DNA of 64,000 nucleotides from Sphingomonas sp. JUb134 (GTDB taxonomy: Bacteria; Pseudomonadota; Alphaproteobacteria; Sphingomonadales; Sphingomonadaceae): assembly GCF_004341505.2 (NCBI RefSeq), contig NZ_SLYP02000001.1, positions 941,001-1,005,000 on the forward strand, in the 5' to 3' direction. Both the position numbers and the translations under genes were made by a program. Shown here piece by piece: positions 43,686 to 52,592 of this stretch; the first letter of the stretch is position 1; the number at the start of each line of letters is the position of its first letter. Below the pieces are notes generated by a model. It was not told the DNA's origin, ran no database searches, and was given only the letters and a program-made list of their open reading frames with translations.

Positions 43686-44769
43686 CGCCGACCCGCGGAT
43701 CGATCGGCTCCGGCTGATCCGTTCCGCGAACGTCGGCCCCATCACCTATCGCCAGCTGGTTGCGCGCTTCGGCAGCGCGACCGCCGCCTTGGAGGCCCTG
43801 CCGCACCTGGCCGCGCGCGGCGGCGGGCGCGCGCCGGTGATCGCGTCCGAGGACGCGGTGATGCGGGAGATCGCGCGGACCGAGCGGCTGGCCGCGCGCT
43901 ATCTGTTCCTGGACGATGCCGACTATCCGCCGCTGCTGGCGGAGATCGAGAATGCGCCGCCTGCGCTGATCCTGCGCGGGAGGCTGGAGCTGGTTGCACG
44001 GCCGTGCGTGGCGATGGTCGGCGCGCGCAATGCGTCGGCTGCCGCCTGCCGATTCGCACGCCAGCTGGCCGAGGCGCTGGCAGGCGAGGGAATCACCGTC
44101 GTCTCCGGCCTGGCGCGCGGGATCGATACCGCGGCGCATGCGGGATCGCTTGCCGGCGGGACGGTGGGGGTGATCGCGAGCGGGATCGACATCGCGTTTC
44201 CGCCGGAGAATGCCGCGCTGCAGGAGTCGGTGGCGGAGCGGGGCCTGCTGGTGGCGGAGCAGCCGCCGGGAACGGAGCCGCGCGCGCGGCACTTTCCGTA
44301 TCGCAACCGGATCATCGCTGGCCTGTCGCAGGGGACGGTGGTGGTGGAGGCGGCGCCGAAGTCCGGATCGCTGATCACCGCACGACTCGCGGCGGAAGCA
44401 GGGCGCGAGGTGATGGCGGTGCCCGGCAGCCCGCTAGACCCGCGGGCGCAGGGCTGCAACCTGCTGATCCGGGAAGGGGCGACGCTGATCCAGTCGGCAG
44501 CCGACGTGGCGGAGATGCTGCGCCCGATCGATCCACGCAGCGTCCGCTCACCGAGCAGCCGGTATGCGGCCGAGCCGGTCGCCGAGGATGCCGGCGAGGC
44601 AGAGCGGCGGCGGGTGACGGACTTGCTCAGCCCCGTGCCGGTGCCGGTGGACGAGCTGGTCCGCCAATCCGCGCTTCCCGCAGCCGTGGTGCAGATCGTG
44701 CTGCTGGAGCTGGAGCTTGCCGGGCGGCTGGAGCGGCATGCGGGCGGGCGGGCGAGCCTGGCGGGCTGA
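43678..44769 (+). CDS. dprA: DNA-processing protein DprA
   Basis: Loads RecA on incoming single-stranded DNA in natural transformation. The 363 residues have an N-terminal SAM-like region, the Rossmann-fold core (VAMVGARNASAAACRFARQL, VVSGLARGIDTAAHAGSLAG, FPYRNRIIAGLSQGTVVVEA, GSLITARLAAEAGREVMAVP), and a C-terminal winged-helix region (LLSPVPVPVDELVRQSALP). The start is GTG 43678, overlapping plsY by eight bases. DprA is also linked to GTA DNA uptake in Rhodobacter, which makes its presence some 9 kb from a GTA cluster worth noting. Confidence 0.96.
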   Translation: MADADPRIDRLRLIRSANVGPITYRQLVARFGSATAALEALPHLAARGGGRAPVIASEDAVMREIARTERLAARYLFLDDADYPPLLAEIENAPPALILRGRLELVARPCVAMVGARNASAAACRFARQLAEALAGEGITVVSGLARGIDTAAHAGSLAGGTVGVIASGIDIAFPPENAALQESVAERGLLVAEQPPGTEPRARHFPYRNRIIAGLSQGTVVVEAAPKSGSLITARLAAEAGREVMAVPGSPLDPRAQGCNLLIREGATLIQSAADVAEMLRPIDPRSVRSPSSRYAAEPVAEDAGEAERRRVTDLLSPVPVPVDELVRQSALPAAVVQIVLLELELAGRLERHAGGRASLAG

Positions 44770-44811
44770 GGCAAGGTCAGCGACGCCGTCGCCGGGCGCG
44801 GGAGTGTCACA

Positions 44812-45516
44812 TCAGGAGCGAGGACGGGGGGCGTCGTCCTCAAGGGCGGTGCCGCCGCCCATGCCCATGCCGCCCATGCCTCCTCCCATGCCGCCGCCGC
44901 CGCCACCACCACCACCACCGCTGCCGCCGCGCTCGCCTTCCTTTCCGCGCGCCCCGGAACTGGCCGGACGGCTGGGGCCCTGGAGCGGCATGGCGAGGTC
45001 GGCGGGGATCGGATCGAGGCCCAGCGCCTCCCGGATGAAGTCGCGCAACGCCACCACCAGCGCATGGGTGTGGACCGGGCGGCCGGCGACGAGTTCCTCC
45101 ACCGCCTGCCGGGCCAGACGGACGTGCTGCTCGGTTCCGAGCAGGATGATGTCGGAAAGCGCCGCTTCGACGGCGTCGCGGATGCGGCGGGTGCGCTCGG
45201 AGCCGGCGGCGCGCTCTGCCGTGAGGTCGAGCGCCGCCATCGGTTCGGTAGCGGCGCCGGCATCGCTGCGGCGGCGCAGGTCGCGCAGGTGGGTGGGGTC
45301 GACGGTCAGGTCCCCGGTGAACGAGCCGCCGAGCGTCTTGTAGGCGGCGATCAACGTGCGGAGCCGCTCGTTGATCTGCCGGTTCATGCGCTCCCGGCGC
45401 TGCTGGATGGTCATCATCATCACCAGCCGGGTGCCGACGCCGATCAGGGTGAAGAGCGCGAGCCCGACCAGCGTCGTGAGCACGCTGTGCCAGTCGGTGA
45501 AATCCAGATTCCGCAT
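44812..45516 (-). CDS. Unknown membrane-anchored protein with Gly/Met-rich tail
   Basis: 234 residues; no family recognised. A single N-terminal membrane segment (VLTTLVGLALFTLIGVGTRL) is followed by a soluble helical domain (about residues 40-175) with MNRQINERLRTLIAAYKTLG and RIRDAVEAALSDIILLGTEQ. The C-terminus is low complexity: a run of nine or more glycines, then GGMGGGMGGMGMGGG. The tail is coded by GCC/ACC-type triplet repeats on the plus strand. ATG 45516 follows GGGAGG, so expression is likely. It lies between dprA (convergent) and panC (same strand, upstream). Confidence 0.75.
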   Translation of the reverse strand: MRNLDFTDWHSVLTTLVGLALFTLIGVGTRLVMMMTIQQRRERMNRQINERLRTLIAAYKTLGGSFTGDLTVDPTHLRDLRRRSDAGAATEPMAALDLTAERAAGSERTRRIRDAVEAALSDIILLGTEQHVRLARQAVEELVAGRPVHTHALVVALRDFIREALGLDPIPADLAMPLQGPSRPASSGARGKEGERGGSGGGGGGGGGGMGGGMGGMGMGGGTALEDDAPRPRS

Positions 45517-45576
45517 ATCCTGCCTCCCGCGGCGATCCCTGGGGTGGGGAACGCCCGGGCGGGAGGCTGGTGCCGG

Positions 45577-46416
45577 TCAGGCAGGCAGGACCGCGACGTT
45601 GTCGATCAGGCGGGTGTTGCCGATCCGTGCGGCGGCGAGCAGCCGCATCGGCTGGCCGGGAACAGGATCGCCCAAGGTCTCCGCATCGACCAGCGCGATA
45701 TAGTCGGTCTCGAACCCGGCCTGGGCGAGCATGTCGCGGGCCTGGGAGAGCGCCTCGTCGGCAGCCCCGCCCTTTTCAAGCGTGCGCGCGGCGATGCCGA
45801 GCGCGCGGGGGAGGGCGACGGCACGCTGGCGCTCGTCGGGATCGAGGTAGAGGTTGCGGGACGACAGGGCGAGGCCGTCGTCGTCGCGCTGGGTCGGCAC
45901 GCCCACCACCTCGATGCCCAGGTCGAGATCGGTCGCCATGCGGCGGATCACCGCGAGCTGCTGGAAATCCTTTTCGCCGAACAGGGCGACGTCGGGGCGG
46001 ACCTGGCCGAAGAGCTTGGCGACGACGGTGGCGACGCCGTCGAAGTGGCCGGCACGATGCGCGCCCTCAAGGATGTCGCTGACGCCCGACACCGAGACGG
46101 TGGTGGCGAAGCCCTCGGGATAGATTTCCTCGACCGACGGCATCCACAGGACGTCGGCGCCTGCTTCCGTCAGCATGCGGGCATCCTGCATCTCGCGCCG
46201 GGGATAGCGGGCGAGATCCTCATTGGGGCCGAACTGCTTGGGATTGACGAAGATCGACACCACCACGCGGTTGGCGCGGCGGCGCGCGGCATCGACCAGG
46301 GCCATGTGGCCGGCATGCAGCGCGCCCATGGTGGGAACGAGGGCGACGCTGTCCCCTGCGGCGCGGTAAGAAGCCAGCGCGTCGCGAAGCGCGTCGAGCT
46401 GACGGATGGTTTGCAC
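45577..46416 (-). CDS. panC: Pantothenate synthetase
   Basis: Joins pantoate and beta-alanine with ATP, the last step of pantothenate synthesis. The 279 residues show VPTMGALHAGHMALVDAARR (the HxGH nucleotidyltransferase site), VSIFVNPKQFGPNEDLARYP, GVSDILEGAHRAGHFDGVAT, GEKDFQQLAVIRRM, and the KMSKS-like region LALSSRNLYLDPDERQ. The start is GTG 46416, with GGAGG upstream. It is divergent from mipZ; the gap holds a perfect 15-base palindrome. Confidence 0.96.
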   Translation of the reverse strand: MQTIRQLDALRDALASYRAAGDSVALVPTMGALHAGHMALVDAARRRANRVVVSIFVNPKQFGPNEDLARYPRREMQDARMLTEAGADVLWMPSVEEIYPEGFATTVSVSGVSDILEGAHRAGHFDGVATVVAKLFGQVRPDVALFGEKDFQQLAVIRRMATDLDLGIEVVGVPTQRDDDGLALSSRNLYLDPDERQRAVALPRALGIAARTLEKGGAADEALSQARDMLAQAGFETDYIALVDAETLGDPVPGQPMRLLAAARIGNTRLIDNVAVLPA

Positions 46417-46526
46417 GGCCCCAATGCCTCCGGTAAGAATGAGAAGGCGGCCTTCTATGGGGGTGCCGCCACGGGATCAACACCATGGCACCAGCACCAG
46501 GGTACCAACAGGGGACAGCAGGCACC

Positions 46527-47324
46527 TTGAGCACGGCCTCAAACGGATTGCACGTCATCGTGTTCGCCAACGAGAAGGGCGGCACGGGCAAGTCGACGAC
46601 CGCGGTTCACGTCGCGATCGCACTTGCCGCCAAGGGGGCGCGGGTGGCGGCGTTCGACCTGGACCATCGCCAGCGCACGCTGGGTCGTTATCTGGACAAT
46701 CGCGCGGAGACGGCGCGGCGGCAAGGCGGCACCCTGCCGATGCCGATCCATGCGACGCACGACGGCGAGAGCATGGACTTCTTCACCGACACGCTGGAGC
46801 GTCTGTCGGAAGAGGCCGACTATCTGGTGATCGACACGCCGGGCCGCGACGATCCGTTCGCGCGCATGGCCGTCACCAACGCCGACACGCTGGTCACGCC
46901 GATGAACGACAGCTTCGTCGACTTCGACCTGATCGGCCAGGTGCATCCGGAAACGTTCAAGGTCACGCGGCCGAGCTTCTATTCGGAGCTGATCTGGGAA
47001 ACGCGCAAGCATCGCGCCCGCGCCGACGGGTCGACGATCGACTGGGTGGTGCTGCGCAACCGCCTGCAGCACATCGAGGCGCGCAACATGCGGCGCGTGT
47101 CCGAGGCGATCGAGCAGCTGTCCAAGCGCGTCGGCTTCCGGGTGATCCCGGGGCTGTCGGAGCGCGTGATCTATCGCGAGCTGTTCCCCAAGGGTCTGAC
47201 CATGCTCGACAGCCGCGAGTTCGGCGCGATGGGGCTGAGCCACGTCGCCGCGCGCCAGGAACTGCGCGAGATGATGGCCGGGCTGGCGCTGCCGGACCCG
47301 GTCGTGCCTTCTGCCGCAGCCTGA
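46527..47324 (+). CDS. mipZ: Division-plane positioning ATPase MipZ
   Basis: A ParA/MinD-type ATPase that forms a gradient from the cell poles through ParB and blocks FtsZ assembly away from midcell, replacing MinCDE in many alphaproteobacteria. It shows the deviant Walker A ANEKGGTGKSTTAVH, FDLDHRQRTLGRYLDNR, LVIDTPGRDDPFARM, the MipZ signature TPMNDSFVDFDLIGQV, and DWVVLRNRLQHIEARN, all close to Caulobacter MipZ. Two starts are possible: TTG 46527, giving LSTASNGLHVIVFANEKGG, preferred because the extra residues from ATG 46485 look non-coding. The next gene shares a TGATG junction. Confidence 0.95.
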   Translation: MSTASNGLHVIVFANEKGGTGKSTTAVHVAIALAAKGARVAAFDLDHRQRTLGRYLDNRAETARRQGGTLPMPIHATHDGESMDFFTDTLERLSEEADYLVIDTPGRDDPFARMAVTNADTLVTPMNDSFVDFDLIGQVHPETFKVTRPSFYSELIWETRKHRARADGSTIDWVVLRNRLQHIEARNMRRVSEAIEQLSKRVGFRVIPGLSERVIYRELFPKGLTMLDSREFGAMGLSHVAARQELREMMAGLALPDPVVPSAAA

Positions 47325-47578
47325 TGCTGAAGGTCCTTCTGGTCGCGGCGGTGCTGGTGGGGCTGTGGCTGTACCTGCGCCCGCGCAAGCCTGTGCTGAC
47401 GGGCGAGGCCGAGGCGCGGCAGGTGCTGGGCGTCGGCCCAGATGCGGACGAGGCGACGATCCGCGCCGCCCATCGGCGGCTGGTGGGCGCCGTCCATCCC
47501 GACCGCGGCGGCTCAGCCGACCTCACCCGTCGGGTGAATGCAGCCCGCGACGTGCTGCTCGGCCGGTTGCGACATTGA
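47324..47578 (+). CDS. Small membrane-anchored J-domain protein
   Basis: 84 residues: an N-terminal membrane segment ([18 protein letters not shown]), a short basic linker, then a compact J-domain with the essential HPD tripeptide in [14 protein letters not shown]. This single-helix-plus-J layout resembles Pam18/Tim14 and the DnaJ-like membrane proteins of alphaproteobacteria. It would recruit DnaK to the inner-membrane surface. Its ATG overlaps the mipZ stop (TGATG), so the two are translationally coupled; a functional link with MipZ is not established. pgmG follows 52 bases downstream. Confidence 0.85.
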   Translation: MLKVLLVAAVLVGLWLYLRPRKPVLTGEAEARQVLGVGPDADEATIRAAHRRLVGAVHPDRGGSADLTRRVNAARDVLLGRLRH

Positions 47579-47630
47579 ACTTTCCGCGGCGTCGCGCGAT
47601 CTGACGCCACCGAATTCCAGGGAGAAAGCC

Positions 47631-49013
47631 ATGAGCCACGTCTTCGACCCCACCTCGCTGCGCGAATATGACATCCGCGGGGTGGTCGGCAAAACCCTGG
47701 GCACGGCGGACGCGACCGCGATCGGCCGCGGCTTCGGCACGATCGTGCGCCGCGCCGGCGGCACCCGCGTGGCGGTGGGCCGCGACGGCCGCGTGTCCTC
47801 GCTCGAGCTCGAGGCGGCGCTGGTCCAGGGCCTGACGCAGAGCGGTGTCGACGTGGTGCGGGTCGGCCTGGGGCCGACGCCGATGCTCTATTACGCCGAG
47901 GCGACGCTGGAGGTCGACGGCGGCATCATGATCACCGGCAGCCACAACCCGGCCGACTACAACGGCTTCAAGATGGTGCTGCAGCACAAGCCGTTCTTCG
48001 GCGAGGACATCCAGAAGCTGGGCCGCATGGGCGCCGAGGGCGACTGGGAAGAGGGCGAAGGCACCGTCAGCGACTATGACATCGAGGACGCCTATGTCGG
48101 GCGCCTGATGGCAGGCTATGCCGGCGGCGCGTACCGGATCGGCTGGGACGCCGGCAACGGTTCGGCAGGCCGGGTGATCGAGAAGCTCACCGAGCTGCTG
48201 CCGGGCGAGCACCACCTGCTGTTCACCGACATCGACGGGCGCTTCCCCAACCACCATCCCGACCCCACCGAGGAAAAGAACCTGGCGGCGCTCAAGCAGC
48301 TGGTGGCGGACAAGAACCTCGACTTCGGCATCGCCTTTGACGGCGACGGCGATCGCATCGGCGCAATCGACGGCACCGGCCGGGTGATCTGGGGCGACCA
48401 GCTGCTGTCGATCCTGGCCGAGCCGGTGCTGAAGGAACTGCCGGGCGCGACGATCATCGCCGACGTGAAGGCGAGCCAGGCGCTGTACGACCGCATCGCC
48501 GAGCTGGGCGGCGAGCCGCTGATGTGGAAGACGGGCCACAGCCTCATCAAGACCAAGATGAAGGAAACCAACTCGCCGCTCGCCGGCGAGATGTCGGGCC
48601 ACATCTTCTTCGCGCACGACTATTACGGGTTCGACGACGCCCCCTATGCGGCGGTGCGGCTGATCCGCGCGGTGCACATGATCGGCAAGTCGATGACCGA
48701 GATCCGGTCTGCGATGCCCGAGATGATCAACACCCCGGAAATGCGTTTCCAGGTGGACGAGAGCCGCAAGTTCGCGGTGGTCGACGAGATCCTGGAGCGG
48801 CTGGAAGCGGCCGGCGCGGACGTCAACCGCACCGACGGCGCGCGCGTCAACACGCCGGACGGCTGGTGGCTGCTGCGCGCGTCCAACACCCAGGACGTGC
48901 TGGTGGCGCGCGCCGAGGCCAAGAGCCAGGAAGGGCTGGACCGGCTGATGGCGCAGATCGACGAGCAGCTGGCGCTGAGCGGGCTGCAGCGCGGGCCGCA
49001 GGCGGCGCACTGA
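47631..49013 (+). CDS. pgmG: Phosphoglucomutase/phosphomannomutase PgmG
   Basis: Interconverts hexose 1- and 6-phosphates, feeding GDP-mannose, UDP-glucose and dTDP-rhamnose; in sphingan-producing Sphingomonas, PgmG supplies exopolysaccharide precursors. The 460 residues of the alpha-D-phosphohexomutase family have the phosphoserine Ser104 in [16 protein letters not shown], the metal loop [13 protein letters not shown], the sugar-specificity loop [18 protein letters not shown], and the phosphate-binding end [22 protein letters not shown] 47631 follows AGGGAGAAA. Confidence 0.95.
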   Translation: MSHVFDPTSLREYDIRGVVGKTLGTADATAIGRGFGTIVRRAGGTRVAVGRDGRVSSLELEAALVQGLTQSGVDVVRVGLGPTPMLYYAEATLEVDGGIMITGSHNPADYNGFKMVLQHKPFFGEDIQKLGRMGAEGDWEEGEGTVSDYDIEDAYVGRLMAGYAGGAYRIGWDAGNGSAGRVIEKLTELLPGEHHLLFTDIDGRFPNHHPDPTEEKNLAALKQLVADKNLDFGIAFDGDGDRIGAIDGTGRVIWGDQLLSILAEPVLKELPGATIIADVKASQALYDRIAELGGEPLMWKTGHSLIKTKMKETNSPLAGEMSGHIFFAHDYYGFDDAPYAAVRLIRAVHMIGKSMTEIRSAMPEMINTPEMRFQVDESRKFAVVDEILERLEAAGADVNRTDGARVNTPDGWWLLRASNTQDVLVARAEAKSQEGLDRLMAQIDEQLALSGLQRGPQAAH

Positions 49014-49124
49014 TCGGGCGCGGGCCGGGCGAGGGTGCCTGGCCCGCCGCCTGCCGCGGCAAGCGGCAACCGGTCTGAAACGCGCGGGCTGGCAATTCGC
49101 GCCCGCCTGCCCCATTTCGGGGCC

Positions 49125-49880
49125 ATGGCTTCCCCCCAGATCGTTCGCGTCATCGACCTCGAAACCACCGGCAACGCACCCCCCGCGCATGGGGTGTGCG
49201 AGATCGGCTGGCAGGATGTGGCGCTGGGCGAGGACGGGCGCTGGGAACTGGTGGGCGAGGGCGGATCGCAACTCGTCAATCCGGGCCGGATGATCCCGCC
49301 GGTCACCCAGGCCATCCACCATATCCTCGACGAGCAGGTCGCCGACGCGCCCTATTGGCACGACGTCGCGCGGCGGGTGCTGGACCCCTATCCGCGGCGG
49401 ATCGCGCTGGCGGCGCACCGGGCGGATTTCGAGCAGAAGTTCTGCACGGCGCCCCTGACCCATGGCGCCGACTGGATCTGCACCTGGAAATGCGCGCTGC
49501 GGCTGTGGCCGGACTCGCCGGGCTTTTCCAACCAGATGCTGCGCTATTGGCGGCGGCCGCACGGCATCGAGCATGAGCGCGGCCTGCCGGCGCATCGCGC
49601 CTTCCCGGACGCCTATGTGACCGCATTCCACCTGCGCGACATGCTGAACGAGGCGAGCATCGCGCAGCTGATCGAATGGTCGAACCTGCCCGGGCTGCTG
49701 CCGCGCGTGCGCTATGGTCCGGACCGGGGGCGCGAGTGGACGGAGATCGACGACGATTCGCTCGACGGCTTCCTGTCGGACCGGGACGAGGACGTGCGGT
49801 ACACCGCGGAGCAGGAGCTGGCGCGGCGGCAGAACGGCGGCGCGGTCGGCCGTACGCGCGAGGACTGGTTGCTGCTGTAG
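49125..49880 (+). CDS. DnaQ-like 3'-5' exonuclease (DEDDh)
   Basis: A 251-residue protein with an N-terminal exonuclease domain: ExoI in VIDLETTGNAPP (Asp and Glu), ExoII near ALAAHRADFEQKF, and ExoIII in LPAHRAFPDAYVTA (His and Asp). All four metal-binding acids and the catalytic His are present, so it should be active. The C-terminal 80 residues (IEWSNLPGLLPRVRYG onward) are a separate segment found in some bacterial exodeoxyribonuclease X-like proteins. It is not the polymerase III epsilon subunit by length and context. ATG 49125 was preferred over an upstream in-frame start. Confidence 0.85.
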   Translation: MASPQIVRVIDLETTGNAPPAHGVCEIGWQDVALGEDGRWELVGEGGSQLVNPGRMIPPVTQAIHHILDEQVADAPYWHDVARRVLDPYPRRIALAAHRADFEQKFCTAPLTHGADWICTWKCALRLWPDSPGFSNQMLRYWRRPHGIEHERGLPAHRAFPDAYVTAFHLRDMLNEASIAQLIEWSNLPGLLPRVRYGPDRGREWTEIDDDSLDGFLSDRDEDVRYTAEQELARRQNGGAVGRTREDWLLL

Positions 49881-49934
49881 AGTACGCAAGGCAAGAAGGC
49901 TTGGCGGCTGGATCGTTAGAGCCGCTAGGTTCCC

Positions 49935-49963
49935 CAACTGGGCCCCGGCCTTCGCCGGGGTAC
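49935..49963. repeat. Short palindromic repeat, family B, copy 5
   Basis: Identical to the copies at 858 and 40809. It lies between convergent genes (the exonuclease and DUF1440 genes). Confidence 0.85.
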
Positions 49964-49998
49964 GATGAAGGGTTGGGGGCGGGTGTGCCGCCCGGCGC

Positions 49999-50481
49999 TC
50001 AGCGGCGGCCGGCGATCAGGGTGCGGGTGCCTTCCAGTGCCATGCCGTAGACCAGGTGCGAGGCGAGGCCGTAGCCGTGGCTGGCGAGCGACGCCTGCCA
50101 GGGGCCGGGCGCCAGGCCCGCGGCCGGGACGGCGGCTTCGTCGACCAGCAGCGAGGTGACGAGGCCATAGGCGCCGCCGAAACCGCGGCGGGTGGCGGGC
50201 TGATATTCCGCGAGCACGCCGTAGATGCCGCCCAGGGCGGCGCCGACCAGATAATGGACCGCCTGCCCGGCGGCGGCGCGGTTCGGCTCGGCGACCGGGT
50301 GGCCGGTGGCAGCCCGGCTGACGCGGTCGGCGGCCTTCACCGTCGCGGGATCCTCGTCGCTGTCAGAGGGCATGAGGCGGGCAGCGGCGGCCTGGAAGCC
50401 GGCCATGGCGGCGGAGGCGACGACCCCGGCGGCGATGCCGGCAACGAGGCCGAGGAAGGGGCGGGGAGCGGTGTCGGCCAT
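49999..50481 (-). CDS. DUF1440 (YagU-like) membrane protein
   Basis: A 160-residue inner-membrane protein with about four hydrophobic segments. It resembles DUF1440/YagU, seen in FLGLVAGIAAGVVASAAMAG, HYLVGAALGGIYGVLAEYQP, and SHGYGLASHLVYGMALEGTR. YagU has been connected with acid tolerance in E. coli; the role here is unknown. AAAGGA precedes the ATG at 50481. It is transcribed in the same direction as the TraB/GumN and SBF genes upstream of it. Confidence 0.78.
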   Translation of the reverse strand: MADTAPRPFLGLVAGIAAGVVASAAMAGFQAAAARLMPSDSDEDPATVKAADRVSRAATGHPVAEPNRAAAGQAVHYLVGAALGGIYGVLAEYQPATRRGFGGAYGLVTSLLVDEAAVPAAGLAPGPWQASLASHGYGLASHLVYGMALEGTRTLIAGRR

Positions 50482-50545
50482 GCGGCGTCCTTTGCTGGAG
50501 GCTGTGGCGACAACGAGCGTCCGCGCGAACCGCTCCCTGGCCGGA

Positions 50546-51460
50546 TCAATAGGGGACGCGTTCGGCCTTCAGGCGGTGGGCGGCGAGTTGCGCCTGGACG
50601 CTGTCCTTGCCCGCGAGATGGCCGGCGCCGACCGCGACGAAGACGGTGCCGGGCTTTGCCATGCGATCCGCGATCCAGTTGGCCCAGCGGACGTTGCGGT
50701 CCAGCAGCAGGATCTTGGCGACTTCCGGGGTCGCATCGAGCCCCTCGTTCATCGTCTCGGCCAGCGCATCCGGATCGCCCGCCGACCACTGGGCCACCAT
50801 CTTGCCGACTTCCTTCTCGGCATCGGGCAACTGCTTGATGGTGTCGGTGAGGAAGGCGATCTGGGACTTTTCGGACAGGCTGTCGAAATAGCCGAACTGT
50901 TGTTCGAGGGTTTCCAGGCCCGTGACGCGCTTGCCCGCCTGTTTGGCGGCGGCGGTGAGCGCCTGTTCGGCGCCGCTGTTGGGATCATAGCCGGCCTTCA
51001 CCAGCTTGAGCACCGTCAGGTTGGTGGCCGCAAACCACGGATCGAAGCGGTCGAAGCTCGCCGCCGGCACGCCGACATCGGCGAGCGCTGCCAGATAGGC
51101 CTTGCGGGTGTCGGCGGGCAGCCGCTCTTCGAGGCCGGGACCGGTGGGGTTGATGGCGGTGGCGATCAACGCCTTTTGCACCGTCTGCGGATCGGGGAGC
51201 ACGACCTCCTGCACCAGCTCGTCGCTGCGGTCGAAGGCGGTCTTCACCGCCTCGTCGAACCAGCTGAGGCCGGGTTTCAGCAGATGGATGGTGCCGAAGA
51301 GATAGACGGTGGTGTCCGCGTCCTTCACCACCCAGAGCGCGGGATCGGCATCGACGGTCTGCGCCTGGGCGGCGGGTGCGGCCGCCTGATGCGCGGCGAG
51401 CGGTGTCGTCCAGGCGGCAAAGGCGAACAGGCCGGCGGCACGCAGCAGGGTCTTGATCAT
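50546..51460 (-). CDS. TraB/GumN family protein
   Basis: A 304-residue exported protein. A signal peptide (LLRAAGLFAFAAWTTPLAAH) precedes the TraB/GumN domain with LWVVKDADTTVYLFGTIHLL near the start and the closing motif FVAVGAGHLAGKDSV. The GxxH pair of motifs relates this family to metal-dependent Tiki-type proteases; enzymatic activity for this member is unproven. ATG 51460 follows AAAGGA. Confidence 0.88.
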   Translation of the reverse strand: MIKTLLRAAGLFAFAAWTTPLAAHQAAAPAAQAQTVDADPALWVVKDADTTVYLFGTIHLLKPGLSWFDEAVKTAFDRSDELVQEVVLPDPQTVQKALIATAINPTGPGLEERLPADTRKAYLAALADVGVPAASFDRFDPWFAATNLTVLKLVKAGYDPNSGAEQALTAAAKQAGKRVTGLETLEQQFGYFDSLSEKSQIAFLTDTIKQLPDAEKEVGKMVAQWSAGDPDALAETMNEGLDATPEVAKILLLDRNVRWANWIADRMAKPGTVFVAVGAGHLAGKDSVQAQLAAHRLKAERVPY

Positions 51461-51515
51461 CCGGTTCTCATCCTTTGGCAGCAGCCGTGCGTTGCGCCCG
51501 AGCGGGCGGGCTGTG

Positions 51516-52520
51516 TCAAGCATCGGCGGGAAGATCCGCCTCGGCATAGCGCCGGGCGATGACGGCGCAGGCGAGCAGCTGGAGCTGGTGGAAGATCATC
51601 AGCGGCAGTATCAGCGCGCCGACCTGGGCTGCCGGGAACAGCACGCCCGCCATGGGCACGCCCGAGGCGAGGCTCTTCTTCGAACCGCAGAAGACAATCG
51701 CGATCTCGTCCGCGCGCGAGAAACCGAGGCGGCGCGCCAGCGTACGGGTGGCGAACAGCACCACCGCGAGCAGCAGGCAGCAGACGATCGTGACCAGCAC
51801 CAGCTGCCAGGCGGGGACGCGGTGCCAGAGCCCCTCGATCACCGCGGCGCTGAAGGCAGTGTAGACGACGAGCAGGATCGAGCCGCGGTCGACCGTGGAG
51901 ACCAGCGGCTTGTGCCGTTCGATGAAGCCGCCGACGAGCGGGCGGGCGAGATGGCCGACGATGAAGGGGAGCAGCAGCTGGAGCGCGATCTCCTCGATGG
52001 CGGCAAGCGAGTCGCCGCCGCTCGCGGATACGCCCATCAGCAGCGCGACGAGCACGGGCGTGATGAAGATGCCGGCGATGTTGGAGAGGGATGCGCTGCA
52101 CACCGCCGCCGGGACGTTGCCGCGGGCTATGGCGGTGAAGGCGATCGAGGACTGGACCGTGGAGGGCAGGAGCGTGAGGAACAGCAACCCTTGCGCGAGT
52201 GCCGGGGAGAGGAACCAGGACGAGCTCCACTCGACGCCCAGCCCCAGCAGCGGGAACATCAGGAAGGTGGCGGCGAACACGACCAGGTGCAGCCGCCAGG
52301 CGGTGAGGCCGGCGACGATCGCGGCGCGCGACAGCTTGGCGCCGTGGAGGAAGAAGAGCAGCGCGATCGCCGCCTGCGTCAGCAGGGCAAAGCCCTCCGC
52401 CACGCGGCCGCGGCAGGGAAGCAGCGTCGCCACCACCACCGTCGCGATCAGCAGCATGCTGTAGCCGTCGATGCTGGCGGTGAGTCGGCGGAAGAGCGGC
52501 GGGCGGGGCAAGGACGTCAT
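51516..52520 (-). CDS. SBF-like (bile acid:sodium symporter superfamily) transporter
   Basis: A 334-residue protein with about nine to ten hydrophobic segments, typical of the SBF-like/YfeH group. Landmarks are FFLHGAKLSRAAIVAG, FLTLLPSTVQSSIAFT, SLSNIAGIFITPVLVALL, and IVFCGSKKSLASGVPMAGVL. The substrate is not predictable; members transport organic anions with sodium. A strong GGGAGG precedes the ATG. Its 5' end faces the GTA cluster across a 177-base region that carries the LexA-like site. Confidence 0.88.
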   Translation of the reverse strand: MTSLPRPPLFRRLTASIDGYSMLLIATVVVATLLPCRGRVAEGFALLTQAAIALLFFLHGAKLSRAAIVAGLTAWRLHLVVFAATFLMFPLLGLGVEWSSSWFLSPALAQGLLFLTLLPSTVQSSIAFTAIARGNVPAAVCSASLSNIAGIFITPVLVALLMGVSASGGDSLAAIEEIALQLLLPFIVGHLARPLVGGFIERHKPLVSTVDRGSILLVVYTAFSAAVIEGLWHRVPAWQLVLVTIVCCLLLAVVLFATRTLARRLGFSRADEIAIVFCGSKKSLASGVPMAGVLFPAAQVGALILPLMIFHQLQLLACAVIARRYAEADLPADA

Positions 52521-52592
52521 GCGGCCTCCCTACCGGAGAGCAGCGGAGGCGCCGAGTAGAATCCTGCGACGAACCAAACAGGTACAAAGCGC

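Noticed and set aside
42970..44292. A 440-codon upstream extension of murI
   Set aside because: The extension is antisense to plsY and dprA, and the family starts exactly at the ATG at 42969.
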